Source of the DNA: CAIUGU01 sp040080215
Lineage (GTDB): Bacteria; Pseudomonadota; Gammaproteobacteria; Steroidobacterales; Steroidobacteraceae
Assembly: GCA_040080215.1 (NCBI GenBank)
Contig: JBEBIT010000002.1
Coordinates: forward strand, 78,520-142,519
DNA: 64,000 nucleotides
Direction of reading: 5' to 3'
The notes beneath the pieces were generated by a model. The model saw nothing but the letters and a program-made list of their open reading frames with translations. It searched no databases and was not told where the DNA came from. Of the stretch, positions 8,495-16,729 are shown piece after piece. Both the position numbers and the translations under genes were made by a program. Position 1 is the first letter of the stretch, and each line of letters opens with the position of its first letter.

Positions 8495-9580
8495 TCATTC
8501 ATGGTGCCGATAGGTCTTGAAACCTTCCCGCGCCACCAAGGCATCACGCCTGGCGATCTCGAGATCCGCACTGGTCATCTCGCGCACGAGGTCGGCAAAG
8601 CTTGTCTCCGCGCGCCACCCGAGCTTGGCCCGCGCCTTCGACGGATCGCCGAGCAACGTATCGACTTCGGTGGGGCGGAAGTATCTCGAGTCCACCTTGA
8701 CGATGGCTCGACCGCTCTTGCGATCGATCCCTTGCTCGTCGACGCCCGCGCCTTGCCACTTGATATCGAATCCCAGCTCCGCCCCCGCTCTCTCGACAAA
8801 CTCCCTCACCGAATGCTGCTCGCCTGTCGCAATGACAAAGTCCTCGGCGACATCTTGCTGCAGCATCAGCCATTGGGCCTTCACGTAGTCACGCGCATGA
8901 CCCCAGTCTCGCAGAGAGTCCATGTTGCCAAGGTACAGACATTCCTCGAGCCCCTCGGCAATGCGTGCCAGTCCGCGAGTGATCTTGCGGGTGACGAAAG
9001 TCTCGCCGCGGATCGGCGACTCGTGATTGAACAGGATGCCGCTGCACGCAAACAGGCCATATGCCTCGCGATAGTTGACCGTAATCCAGTGGGCATACAC
9101 CTTCGCCGCACCGTAGGGCGAACGCGGATAGAACGGCGTGGTTTCCTTCTGCGGGATTTCCTGGACCAGGCCGAACATCTCGGACGTGGAGGCCTGGTAG
9201 AAGCGGGTTTTCTTCTCCAGCCCCAGAATCCGGATGGCTTCGAGAATCCTCAAGGTACCGAGAGCGTCTGCATTGGCCGTGTATTCCGGTGTCTCGAAAG
9301 ACACCGCCACATGGCTCTGCGCGGCGAGGTTGTAGATCTCGTCCGGCTGGACCTGCTGGATAATCCGGATCAGGTTGGTCGCGTCCGTCAGGTCACCGTA
9401 GTGCAGGTGCAGCTTGACGCCGCGCTCGTGCGGATCGCGATAGAGGTGGTCGATGCGGTCCGTGTTGAAGGAAGACGCCCGGCGCTTGACGCCATGAACC
9501 TCGTACCCCTTGCCCAGCAGGAATTCAGCGAGATAGGCCCCGTCCTGACCAGTCACTCCGGTGATCAATGCAGTCTTCAA
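8495..9580 (-). CDS. gmd: GDP-mannose 4,6-dehydratase
   Basis: A protein of 361 residues that converts GDP-mannose to GDP-4-keto-6-deoxymannose. The Rossmann motif GVTGQDGAYL is at 8-17, DLTDATNLIRIIQ and YNLAAQSHVAVSF follow, then STSEMFG and SPYGAAKVYAHW with the catalytic Tyr/Lys, and LFNHESP(I)RG. The start is a TTG at 9578-9580, directly preceded by an in-frame TAG; GAGGGAG lies seven bases upstream and fits a ribosome-binding site. It feeds fcl, and a decayed relative lies at 10375-10565. Confidence 0.95.
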   Translation of the reverse strand: MKTALITGVTGQDGAYLAEFLLGKGYEVHGVKRRASSFNTDRIDHLYRDPHERGVKLHLHYGDLTDATNLIRIIQQVQPDEIYNLAAQSHVAVSFETPEYTANADALGTLRILEAIRILGLEKKTRFYQASTSEMFGLVQEIPQKETTPFYPRSPYGAAKVYAHWITVNYREAYGLFACSGILFNHESPIRGETFVTRKITRGLARIAEGLEECLYLGNMDSLRDWGHARDYVKAQWLMLQQDVAEDFVIATGEQHSVREFVERAGAELGFDIKWQGAGVDEQGIDRKSGRAIVKVDSRYFRPTEVDTLLGDPSKARAKLGWRAETSFADLVREMTSADLEIARRDALVAREGFKTYRHHE

Positions 9581-9636
9581 CTAGTCGCTCCCTCAACCTT
9601 CCTGCAACACGCCGCCAATACGCAGATTCCCGAACA

Positions 9637-10062
9637 TCAGATGTAACGTTTGATGCCCGCGCGCCTGGCAGCCTTATTCAGATCCTGATCAAGCGTGGCG
9701 AGCGGAATACCGGACCGCAATGACAATTCCATGTAGGAAGCATCGTAGGCAGACAGCCGGTATCGTCGTGCGATTTGCAGCGTGTCCGAAAGTGCTGTCG
9801 CGACAGTATCCGAATCGACATCGATATCGAGCCCGGCGAGCATCTCGAGGAATGCCTCGCTCTGTGCTTCTACCAGCAGCCCCTTCTGTTCGGCTTTGGC
9901 AATGACATTGGCCACTTCCAGGTTCCAGATGACCGGGACGATCGCACGATTGTCTTCTGCCTTCATTGCCTCAAGGACGCCCATCGCATAGCCCCGCGCG
10001 GCGGCGGCACCATCGCCCAGCAGCCAGCACGTCGCAACAGACGCATCGAGTACAAAACTCAT
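9637..10062 (-). CDS. vapC: PIN-domain toxin (VapC-like), type II toxin-antitoxin
   Basis: A PIN-domain protein of 141 residues. The acidic nuclease residues are visible: Asp6 in FVLDASVA, Glu49 in NLEVAN, Asp107 in AYDASYMEL and Asp125/Asp127 in ATLDQDL. PIN toxins of this type are RNases held inactive by the paired antitoxin. The start overlaps the end of the antitoxin gene by four bases (ATGA), so the two are translationally coupled. The target RNA cannot be told from sequence. Confidence 0.88.
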   Translation of the reverse strand: MSFVLDASVATCWLLGDGAAAARGYAMGVLEAMKAEDNRAIVPVIWNLEVANVIAKAEQKGLLVEAQSEAFLEMLAGLDIDVDSDTVATALSDTLQIARRYRLSAYDASYMELSLRSGIPLATLDQDLNKAARRAGIKRYI

Positions 10063-10304
10063 TCACGGCCTTCCGCGATGAGATCTCTGACAACGGTGGT
10101 GCCGTGAACAGGGTTGTCACCCATGAATGCCTTGAATCTCTCTATCACCGCGCTCTTGTCCTTGCGACGTGCCGATCGACTTGGCACCAGGTCGGCGATC
10201 GCTTCACCGCGATTCGTGATCGTGAACCGCTTTCCGGCTTTGACCTGCCGCAGGAGATCGGGGAGCCTGGTCTTGGCTTCGTAGGCACCGATTTCGATTT
10301 TCAT
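10059..10304 (-). CDS. Antitoxin of the Phd/YefM type, partner of the PIN toxin
   Basis: A protein of 81 residues with the Phd/YefM-like opening MKIEIGAYEAKTRLPDLLRQV, then KRFTITNRGEAIADLVP, the usual DNA-binding and dimer half. The C-terminal tail (KAFMGDNPVHGTTVVRDLIAEGR) would be the toxin-binding segment. CGGAG lies six bases upstream of the ATG. It is first in the pair and probably autoregulates it. Confidence 0.85.
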   Translation of the reverse strand: MKIEIGAYEAKTRLPDLLRQVKAGKRFTITNRGEAIADLVPSRSARRKDKSAVIERFKAFMGDNPVHGTTVVRDLIAEGRE

Positions 10305-10374
10305 GATTGCTCCGGATGACGCCCGTCTAGTCTACAGGCTGGTCTATTCACCAGCAATCGCTGTTGGCCACCGG

Positions 10375-10565
10375 GTTCTTGCGTTGCCGCGAGTAATTGG
10401 GCGGCCAGGGTGCAGATTTCATCCGACAGCATCTGCTGGACGATGCGGACCAGGTTGGTGGCATCAGGCGGGTCGCAATAGCTCAGGCGGAGCTTGCCCT
10501 CCGCTAGTCGGCCTGGAACCGACGCATCGACCTTCTGGACACCCTGTCCTGCCGATAAAGGTGCT
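10375..10565 (-). pseudogene. Decayed fragment of a second gmd
   Basis: On the minus strand, 10378-10507 encodes KLRLSYCDPPDATNLVRIVQ and then QMLSDEICTLAAQ. These correspond to KLHLHYGDLTDATNLIRIIQ and QVQPDEIYNLAAQ of the intact gmd. HLYR, which precedes this segment in Gmd, is found in another frame at about 10552-10563, so there is at least one frameshift and an insertion. Divergence is clear at both base and protein level, so this is an old paralogue remnant and not a recent copy. It accounts for most of the 317-bp gap between the antitoxin and the wecA-like gene. Confidence 0.7.
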
Positions 10566-10621
10566 CTTCCTGGGACAGCACCCGACGGCAACGTGGGTCT
10601 TCCTCTGGTGGGGCCCTTCGG

Positions 10622-11722
10622 TCAGCGTTGCTTCCAGAGAGTCGTATGAACTCCCGTAGAAGACCCGTCCTCGTCTCTCGGCACTTCGCGTCGTCGAATG
10701 ACTCGGCCACTGGCGAACACCACGAAGTACGCAATGCCCAGCGCCACCCAGGCAAAGAACATCAGCCCGTCTGGAACACCGGATGTGTACCCGGCAAGCC
10801 CGATGCCCGCCAATACCGCCGCTCCCAGGAGAATCGCCTGAGCGACCTGGCGAGATCGCAGACCCAGCCGACGAAGCACATGATGCAGATGCTCGGAATC
10901 TCCATGAAACGGTGACCGCCCCATCAGCACTCGTCGCACCATGCTGCTGAAGAAGTCATATACAGGCAGCGCGAAGATCCACAGCGTGACAACCGGGCTG
11001 AATACCCTGGCCGGTTCCTGCGAAAGCTTGATGCTGATCCATGCGAGCGAGAATCCGAGCATCGTGCTGCCCGCATCACCCATGAATGCCCGGATGTCCT
11101 TGGTGCGCTTCGACGGCCAGTTGAAGATCAGGAACCCGACAAGACAGCCACCCAGACACACAAGAATGGGCAGGTACGTCAGCGCTTCCGCGACAAAGCA
11201 GGCCACTCCCATGAATATCAATGCCATCAGGGACTGAATGCCTGCTATGCCATCGCTGCCGTCAAACATGTTGAATGCGTTGATCGCCGTCAGAACGATA
11301 ACCAACGTGAACAAGCTGGACATCCAGCCGAGCTCAACGATCCCGCCAAAAAACGGGCGCCCTATATCCGCGACGGTCACTTCCGCCCCAGCCATCATCA
11401 CGATTGCAGCGCAGATCTGCGCCAGGAACCTGACTGTCGGTGGCAAATCGTAACGATCGTCCAAGGCTCCGATAGCGACCAGGATCGCCACGGCTGCAAG
11501 AAAGAAATAATAGCCCTCGACCGCCTGCTGGTTATAAATCCCACCTAGTAGAAGCCCGGCAAACATGGCCAGACCGCCAATGACGGGAACCTCCCCCTCA
11601 TGCATCTTTCGACCTCCCGGACGGTCTATCAAGCCGATCCCCCGAGCGACCGGCCGCAGGGCAAACATGAAAAGGACCGTAATGAGGAGCGGAAGCGTCA
11701 GGCTGGCGAGCATTCTTGGCAT
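10622..11722 (-). CDS. wecA: Undecaprenyl-phosphate sugar-1-phosphate transferase, WecA-like (GT4/MraY superfamily)
   Basis: A polytopic membrane protein of 366 residues that starts repeat-unit assembly by moving a HexNAc-1-phosphate from its UDP donor to undecaprenyl phosphate. It has GRKMHEGEVPVIGG, the Asp-rich ALDDRYDLP, NAFNMFDGSDGIAG, FMGDAGSTMLGF and HGDSEHLHHVLRRLG, the ordered MraY/WecA motifs. AGGGAA lies seven bases upstream of the ATG. An 8-bp hairpin (GGACAAAG / CTTTGTCC, 11750-11771) sits in the leader about 28 bases upstream. The 294-bp upstream gap holds nothing else recognisable. The substrate (GlcNAc or another HexNAc) cannot be read from sequence. Confidence 0.9.
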   Translation of the reverse strand: MPRMLASLTLPLLITVLFMFALRPVARGIGLIDRPGGRKMHEGEVPVIGGLAMFAGLLLGGIYNQQAVEGYYFFLAAVAILVAIGALDDRYDLPPTVRFLAQICAAIVMMAGAEVTVADIGRPFFGGIVELGWMSSLFTLVIVLTAINAFNMFDGSDGIAGIQSLMALIFMGVACFVAEALTYLPILVCLGGCLVGFLIFNWPSKRTKDIRAFMGDAGSTMLGFSLAWISIKLSQEPARVFSPVVTLWIFALPVYDFFSSMVRRVLMGRSPFHGDSEHLHHVLRRLGLRSRQVAQAILLGAAVLAGIGLAGYTSGVPDGLMFFAWVALGIAYFVVFASGRVIRRREVPRDEDGSSTGVHTTLWKQR

Positions 11723-12016
11723 TTTCTAGTTCCCTTTTCCCTGTCAGCAGGACAAAGACCACTCTTTGTCCCTCACTGAAGGCCCATCTCATTATCGGAG
11801 AGTCAACGTCCCAGTTTACTGCTAAGCGCTTGTAGGCGTACGCATTTTGCAGTCTCCACGGCCAGATCAGCAGCAAGGGAGTCGGCGTTTCCATCGACGC
11901 GACTTGGCAATTCCCTGATTCTAATCGAGACGTAGCCCCGGAGACTGACAAAGATCAACCGCCCGGAAGACGATCGCGCCCAAACAGCACCCACCGGACA
12001 CCTGCCAGCTGTACTC

Positions 12017-13324
12017 CTATGCGGCGTGCAGGGAGCCTACGTTGAGTGCATTGGCGATCCTTTGGGGTACCTCGGTTAACGGGAACTCCGCCGGCAATTC
12101 ACCCTTCGGCACTCCGGTGTCGAAGAAGTATCCGATCCCGCTGTGCCACCCATTCTTGAGAGCCACAAACGCGACGTTGGCAGACAGGTCGGAATACTCT
12201 TCTGCCCCAATCTGAAACAGGAGGTCCTTGCCGATGTCCCGCGGGTAGACAAGCATTGCAAAGATATCCCGGCCCCGATTGTCCACCTCAAACAGTGGCG
12301 TTCCGTCGCGAGTTACGGCCCGTGCAAGGCGGTCCGCGGCAATGACGGCCTGATGCTCGTCGCCGCAGGTCAGAAGGAAGTCCCGGGACATTCGCGCGTC
12401 CACCTTGACGAAGGGCACGGCAATCCGGCGAAGAAACGCAGCGTGGTCCTTCAATCGCCAGTAGTAGGTTTCCTTCGGGTAGGGCTCCTGATGCAAGCCA
12501 GTTGCAACCATGAATCTTGCTGACGGAAATGCCCGCTGCATCATTCCCAGAATATGGTCATAGAGCTCATAGACTTCGAGGACGGGATCCACCCCCGGAG
12601 GCGCATACCAGGAAGGATTGCGCAATGGTCCTGCATAGGACGCCGAGGAAAACATGTAGTGATGCTGGATATGAGCCCCTGCGTTCAGGAACAGGCTCGA
12701 GAAATGCGGGCCCGTCCTGCGTACCTGGCGAACGAAGATGTCTGCAAGCAGAAGGTCCAGAAAGAGCGCCCTGTTCCATGAATGCCGCCCGGCACCGGCA
12801 ACCAGCTTCGCATAGCGCCCATAATTCATCGGATTGGCGTAAGCGACAATGCCGGCAACCAGCGCCAATGCCGACTTCAACGTCACTTTGTTCTGTGAGT
12901 TGTCATTGACAGCCTGGGAGACTGCAGCGGCCAGCCTCCTGAGGATAGGTGGAGCAGTGATGTCCGTAGGAGTCCACGGATCCGGAACGAAGAAAGCCGG
13001 ATTGCGCAGCCGGTGCTTCGCATTCATCGGGCAGATGGCGCCCACTTTCAGTCCCTTGGCCTCCAGCTGCTCCCAGATCTGCGGCAGGTCGCAGTTCACG
13101 ATATCGCCAAGACGAAACACACCGTGCTCGGCAAAGGTCAATCCGGTATGGGCAGTCACCCACTGGATCCAGGGTTCAAGATGCTCGTATTCCCGCTCGG
13201 AAGTGGTCGTCGACCAACCCGATTTCTCGATCATCTGGCGAAAATGCGGCAACAGCCCCCGGGAGCAGTAATGCGAAACGCTCTCGAAGCTGATTTCGTT
13301 GAATTCAAGAAGCAGCAACCGTGC
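12017..13324 (-). CDS. Alkaline-phosphatase-fold protein of the polysaccharide locus, metal ligands altered
   Basis: A soluble protein of about 435 residues. The opening LLLLEFNEISFESV...GLLPHFRQMIEKSG resembles the first strand and helix of type I phosphodiesterases of the AlkP superfamily. PWIQWVTAHTGLTFAEHGV resembles the nucleophile region, NAGAHIQHHYMF the Asp/His ligand region, and MVATGLHQEPYP the last ligand region. The usual Asp ligands (xxxDG, DxxxH, DHG) are replaced by N/E, A/G and L, so hydrolysis by the standard two-metal mechanism is doubtful. I chose the ATG at 13322-13324; one five codons upstream is possible. It stands alone between two gaps of more than 250 bp. Function unknown. 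Confidence 0.6.
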   Translation of the reverse strand, partial: ARLLLLEFNEISFESVSHYCSRGLLPHFRQMIEKSGWSTTTSEREYEHLEPWIQWVTAHTGLTFAEHGVFRLGDIVNCDLPQIWEQLEAKGLKVGAICPMNAKHRLRNPAFFVPDPWTPTDITAPPILRRLAAAVSQAVNDNSQNKVTLKSALALVAGIVAYANPMNYGRYAKLVAGAGRHSWNRALFLDLLLADIFVRQVRRTGPHFSSLFLNAGAHIQHHYMFSSASYAGPLRNPSWYAPPGVDPVLEVYELYDHILGMMQRAFPSARFMVATGLHQEPYPKETYYWRLKDHAAFLRRIAVPFVKVDARMSRDFLLTCGDEHQAVIAADRLARAVTRDGTPLFEVDNRGRDIFAMLVYPRDIGKDLLFQIGAEEYSDLSANVAFVALKNGWHSGIGYFFDTGVPKGELPAEFPLTEVPQRIANALNVGSLHAA

Positions 13325-13467
13325 CATAAGGTGCGTCACTCATTTATCGAGTATTGAGGAGCAATCCGCCCCCAACTTTCCTGTCGGCTGACTCATCGTC
13401 TGGCTGCTGCCGCACAGAATAGGCAACCCGTCACTGCAACGTGGCAATCCAGATCGAATCCATTGCC

Positions 13468-13497
13468 ATAATACTGCCTACTCCAAATGGGTGTCAC
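13468..13497 (-). promoter_or_regulatory. Candidate sigma-70 promoter for the AlkP-fold gene
   Basis: On the minus strand GTGACA, an 18-nt spacer, then TATTAT: five of six matches in each box. It lies about 145 bp upstream of the ATG at 13324 in a 254-bp gap after the glycosyltransferase gene, so it could drive a separate transcript. Confidence 0.4.
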
Positions 13498-13578
13498 TTT
13501 CGGCCAGTTGACACGCCTGCGCGTCGGTTCGAAAAGGCCCACAGCTGGGGGCAGACTGCGTCATCTGCTGACTCAAAA

Positions 13579-14748
13579 TCAGCCGTTCTCGAGGAGCACC
13601 CGGTAGATCCCAAGCGTCTTTTCAACCACGGATTCGACACCGAAACGATCGATGGCCAGCTGACGACCCGCCTGGCCATATCGCTCTCTACGTGCCTTGT
13701 CGTTGATTAGTCGCAGTAGACAGTCCGCCAGTGCCTGGCTGTCGCTAATTGGAACCAGGTCCCCGGTCACCCCCGGACGAATGGCGTCGCGGCACCCGAT
13801 GGAATCAGTGGTTACTACAGCACAGCCGGCTGCTGCAGCCTCCAGCAGCACCTTGGGCATGCCTTCTCTATAGGAAGGCAGACAGACGATGCTCGCCTCG
13901 GCATACAGGGCGTCGACCTTCTCTACATGCCCCAACCATTCGACGACGCCTTCCGCTTGCCACCTCCCGATCTGCTCCGGAGTGACGCTGCTCGGATTCT
14001 GGTAGTCTGCGGCCCCCGCGAGCACGAAGCGCCACTCCGGGACGATCTTCTTCAGCTCCCGGGCAGCCCGGACAAATTCATCGACTCCTTTGTCGCGCAG
14101 CATTCTGGCCGGAAATAGCACCGTTTGTTGCTTGACGTGAATCGGCATGGCGACGAAATCCGTCAATCTGACACCCGAGCCGGGTATCAGCACAATCTTG
14201 TCGGCGGTGGCAAGCCCGGATGCAACGATTGCCTCCAGGTCGTCGGTATTCTGGACGATGACACGCACGTTGGGGTGACCAAAAGCCGCTCGCGCACAAA
14301 TCCGAAAGGCCTGCCGGAGAGCGGCCCGGAATACGCCAGATTTCTCCGCCGGTGTGAATGCGTACCCCATGCCTGAGACGGCGAGTACAAGGGCGCGCAC
14401 CCTGCAGAGTCGTGCGGCGAGTCCGCCGTAGAGTACGCCCTTCGGTGAAGCGCAGTGCACCAGATCTGGCGAGCGTCGCACCACGCCGCCGATCAACTGC
14501 AACAGTCCGAGCAACTCGATCAGTGGGTTGACGCCCCCACTACGGAAGGCAACACGGTGATGCGGGATACCCGAAGCAACCAGTTCCGCCTCCGCCGACC
14601 TCTCCATGGACACACTGCCTGCCTGACCGGTAATCAGGTCTACAGCGAAGCCAGCGGCCAGCGCTCCCTTTGCCAGCGGTAGTCGATGAGAGACAAAGAA
14701 CGCCGCGTTGTTGACGACGAAGGTGATTCGCTTATCCGGCACTGTCAT
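13579..14748 (-). CDS. Glycosyltransferase family 4 (GT-B fold)
   Basis: A protein of 389 residues, close to PglA/WbpT-type cytosolic transferases in polysaccharide loci. The N-terminal domain opens RITFVVNNAAFFVSHRLPLA and has HCASPKGVLYGGLAA. The C-terminal domain has LFPARMLRDKGVDEFVRAA and the EX7E motif at Glu295 and Glu303 in YREGMPKVLLEAAAAG. It should add one sugar to the lipid-linked repeat unit; donor and linkage are unknown. Its start overlaps the end of the AsnB-type gene by 17 bp. It is the last gene of the long operon that begins at 26813. Confidence 0.9.
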   Translation of the reverse strand: MTVPDKRITFVVNNAAFFVSHRLPLAKGALAAGFAVDLITGQAGSVSMERSAEAELVASGIPHHRVAFRSGGVNPLIELLGLLQLIGGVVRRSPDLVHCASPKGVLYGGLAARLCRVRALVLAVSGMGYAFTPAEKSGVFRAALRQAFRICARAAFGHPNVRVIVQNTDDLEAIVASGLATADKIVLIPGSGVRLTDFVAMPIHVKQQTVLFPARMLRDKGVDEFVRAARELKKIVPEWRFVLAGAADYQNPSSVTPEQIGRWQAEGVVEWLGHVEKVDALYAEASIVCLPSYREGMPKVLLEAAAAGCAVVTTDSIGCRDAIRPGVTGDLVPISDSQALADCLLRLINDKARRERYGQAGRQLAIDRFGVESVVEKTLGIYRVLLENG

Positions 14749-16729
14749 TTCCCAGCCATGACTGGAACATCAGCACGCACCATAATTGGTGATGCCAATT
14801 ACGCCCACCGCGCAAGTGCTCCTCCCATTTCTGCCGTATGGGCCCGGCATTCAGATAACCTTCCTGCCGCAACCTCCTCTCGTCGAGCAGATCCTCGGCC
14901 CAGTCACGCAACGGTCCCCGCAACCACGAGTCAAGTGGTAGCGCGAATCCCATCTTGCGCCGTTCCACGAGCTGTCTTGGAACATGCCTGTAGAGCACTT
15001 GCCGCAACACCCACTTCCCCATCCCACCCCTGAGCTTCATCGACTGGGGCAATGACCACGCGAACTCCACAACCCGATGATCCAGCAGCGGCACGCGACT
15101 CTCCAGCGACACGCCCATTGACGCCCTGTCCACTTTGGTCAAGATGTCATCCTGAAGGTAAGTGAGCATATCGAACAGCATCATCTGCTGTACGTCGCCA
15201 AGACCAGGCAACTCGCGGACTCCTTGCGAGAGGACGGTCGGAGGCTCTTGCCCGCCAATCACGATGCTAGCAGGGTCATTCCATTGGCTAACCAGCGACA
15301 GATAGAGTTCATCCAGAGTTCTCGAACCGAGCATCGTTGCCACTTTCTGGAGCTTGTCTCCCCAGTGCGCCTGCTGCAGGGAGCGCGGCAACAAACCCTG
15401 CACCGACCCCAGCAACGCATTCCACTTTGCCGGAGACAGCGCTTGCAACAGACGCGCAAGCGCCAATCGAGAAGAGACTGGGAGTTTCGAGAGACCGCCC
15501 CAGAAGCGGTCTACGAGGACATACCGGTTGTAACCCGCAAACAGTTCGTCGCCGCCGTCACCGGAAAGGGAAACTGTCACGTGCTGTCGCGCCAGTTGCG
15601 AGACGAGAAACGTGGGTAGTTGTGACGAATCCGCGAACGGCTCCGAATACAGCATCGGCAAGCGCGGGATAACGTCCATTGCCTGCCGTGGCGTCACATA
15701 AAGCTCAGTGTGATCGGTACCAAGATGCGCCGCCACAGCTCTGGCATGCACTGCCTCGTCGTACTGCGGATCATCGAAGCCGATCGTGAAGGTTCGCACT
15801 GGCCGTGCGGACTCCGCCTGCATGAGGGCCACAACTGTCGAGGAATCTATCCCTCCAGAAAGGAATGCCCCCAGTGGGACATCCGCAATCATCTGCTGCC
15901 GCACCGCCCTCCGAAGCAGCACTTCCAGCGCTTCCACTGCCTGTTGCGATGTCCCCTGAAAGGCATTCGAGACCCCCGAAGCTGCCGCATCCGACGCCGA
16001 CCAATAACTCGACAGCTTAGAATCCCCATTGGACGACGACACCTGCAATAGGCTGCCGGCGGGGAGCTTGGACACACCACGATAGATCGAGTACGGAACA
16101 GGCACGCAACCATGCCGCATGAACAAACACAGTGCCGCACGATCGATCTCCGCCCGAAAAGCCGGATGCGCCTTCAGTGCACCGAGCTCTGAACCAAACA
16201 CGAAGGTCGCTCCATGACCGTGCCCCAGCCAGCCGTAGTAGAGGGGCTTCTCCCCCAGGCGATCACGGCCCAGGGTGAGGAGACGTTCCTCTCTGTCCCA
16301 GAGAGCAAACGCAAACATCCCAGAGCACCGCGCAAGTGTCCCCGCAAGACCCCACGCCTCGATACCCGCGAGCAATGTCTCTGTATCAGAACTTCCCCGC
16401 CAACTGATTCCGGATCCAGAACGCTCCAGGATCTGAGGAAACGAAGTCGACTCCAGAGCTTCCCGAAGCTCGAGGTGGTTATAGATCTCGCCGTTGAACA
16501 CGATAACGTAGCGACCGCTAGCCGAAACCATGGGCTGAGCGCCCGCCGACGAGAGGTCAATGATTGCCAATCGTCGATGACCCAGCGCCACACCGGCACT
16601 GTTATCTACCCACTTGCCTGCGGCATCCGGTCCACGATGCACCAACGCATTCGCCATCCGGACAAGGACATCCTGAGCTTCCGCCGATATGGACCCCGGC
16701 GACGCTAGAAATCCGGCTATTCCGCACAT
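14732..16729 (-). CDS. asnB: Asparagine-synthase-type (glutamine-hydrolysing) amidotransferase
   Basis: A protein of 665 residues with an N-terminal class II glutaminase (Cys2 nucleophile in MCGIAGF, RLAIIDLS, FNGEIYNH) and a C-terminal synthetase with PP-loop SGGIDSS (291-297), SLSGDGGDELFAGY and RVPLLDHRVVEFA. Family members make asparagine, but copies inside O-antigen loci (WbpS/WbtH type) are thought to amidate uronic acids. The location among glycosyltransferases, and the uronate routes encoded nearby, favour the second role; this is inference. It overlaps the wzy-like gene by 13 bp and the glycosyltransferase gene by 17 bp. Confidence 0.9.
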   Translation of the reverse strand: MCGIAGFLASPGSISAEAQDVLVRMANALVHRGPDAAGKWVDNSAGVALGHRRLAIIDLSSAGAQPMVSASGRYVIVFNGEIYNHLELREALESTSFPQILERSGSGISWRGSSDTETLLAGIEAWGLAGTLARCSGMFAFALWDREERLLTLGRDRLGEKPLYYGWLGHGHGATFVFGSELGALKAHPAFRAEIDRAALCLFMRHGCVPVPYSIYRGVSKLPAGSLLQVSSSNGDSKLSSYWSASDAAASGVSNAFQGTSQQAVEALEVLLRRAVRQQMIADVPLGAFLSGGIDSSTVVALMQAESARPVRTFTIGFDDPQYDEAVHARAVAAHLGTDHTELYVTPRQAMDVIPRLPMLYSEPFADSSQLPTFLVSQLARQHVTVSLSGDGGDELFAGYNRYVLVDRFWGGLSKLPVSSRLALARLLQALSPAKWNALLGSVQGLLPRSLQQAHWGDKLQKVATMLGSRTLDELYLSLVSQWNDPASIVIGGQEPPTVLSQGVRELPGLGDVQQMMLFDMLTYLQDDILTKVDRASMGVSLESRVPLLDHRVVEFAWSLPQSMKLRGGMGKWVLRQVLYRHVPRQLVERRKMGFALPLDSWLRGPLRDWAEDLLDERRLRQEGYLNAGPIRQKWEEHLRGGRNWHHQLWCVLMFQSWLGNDSAG

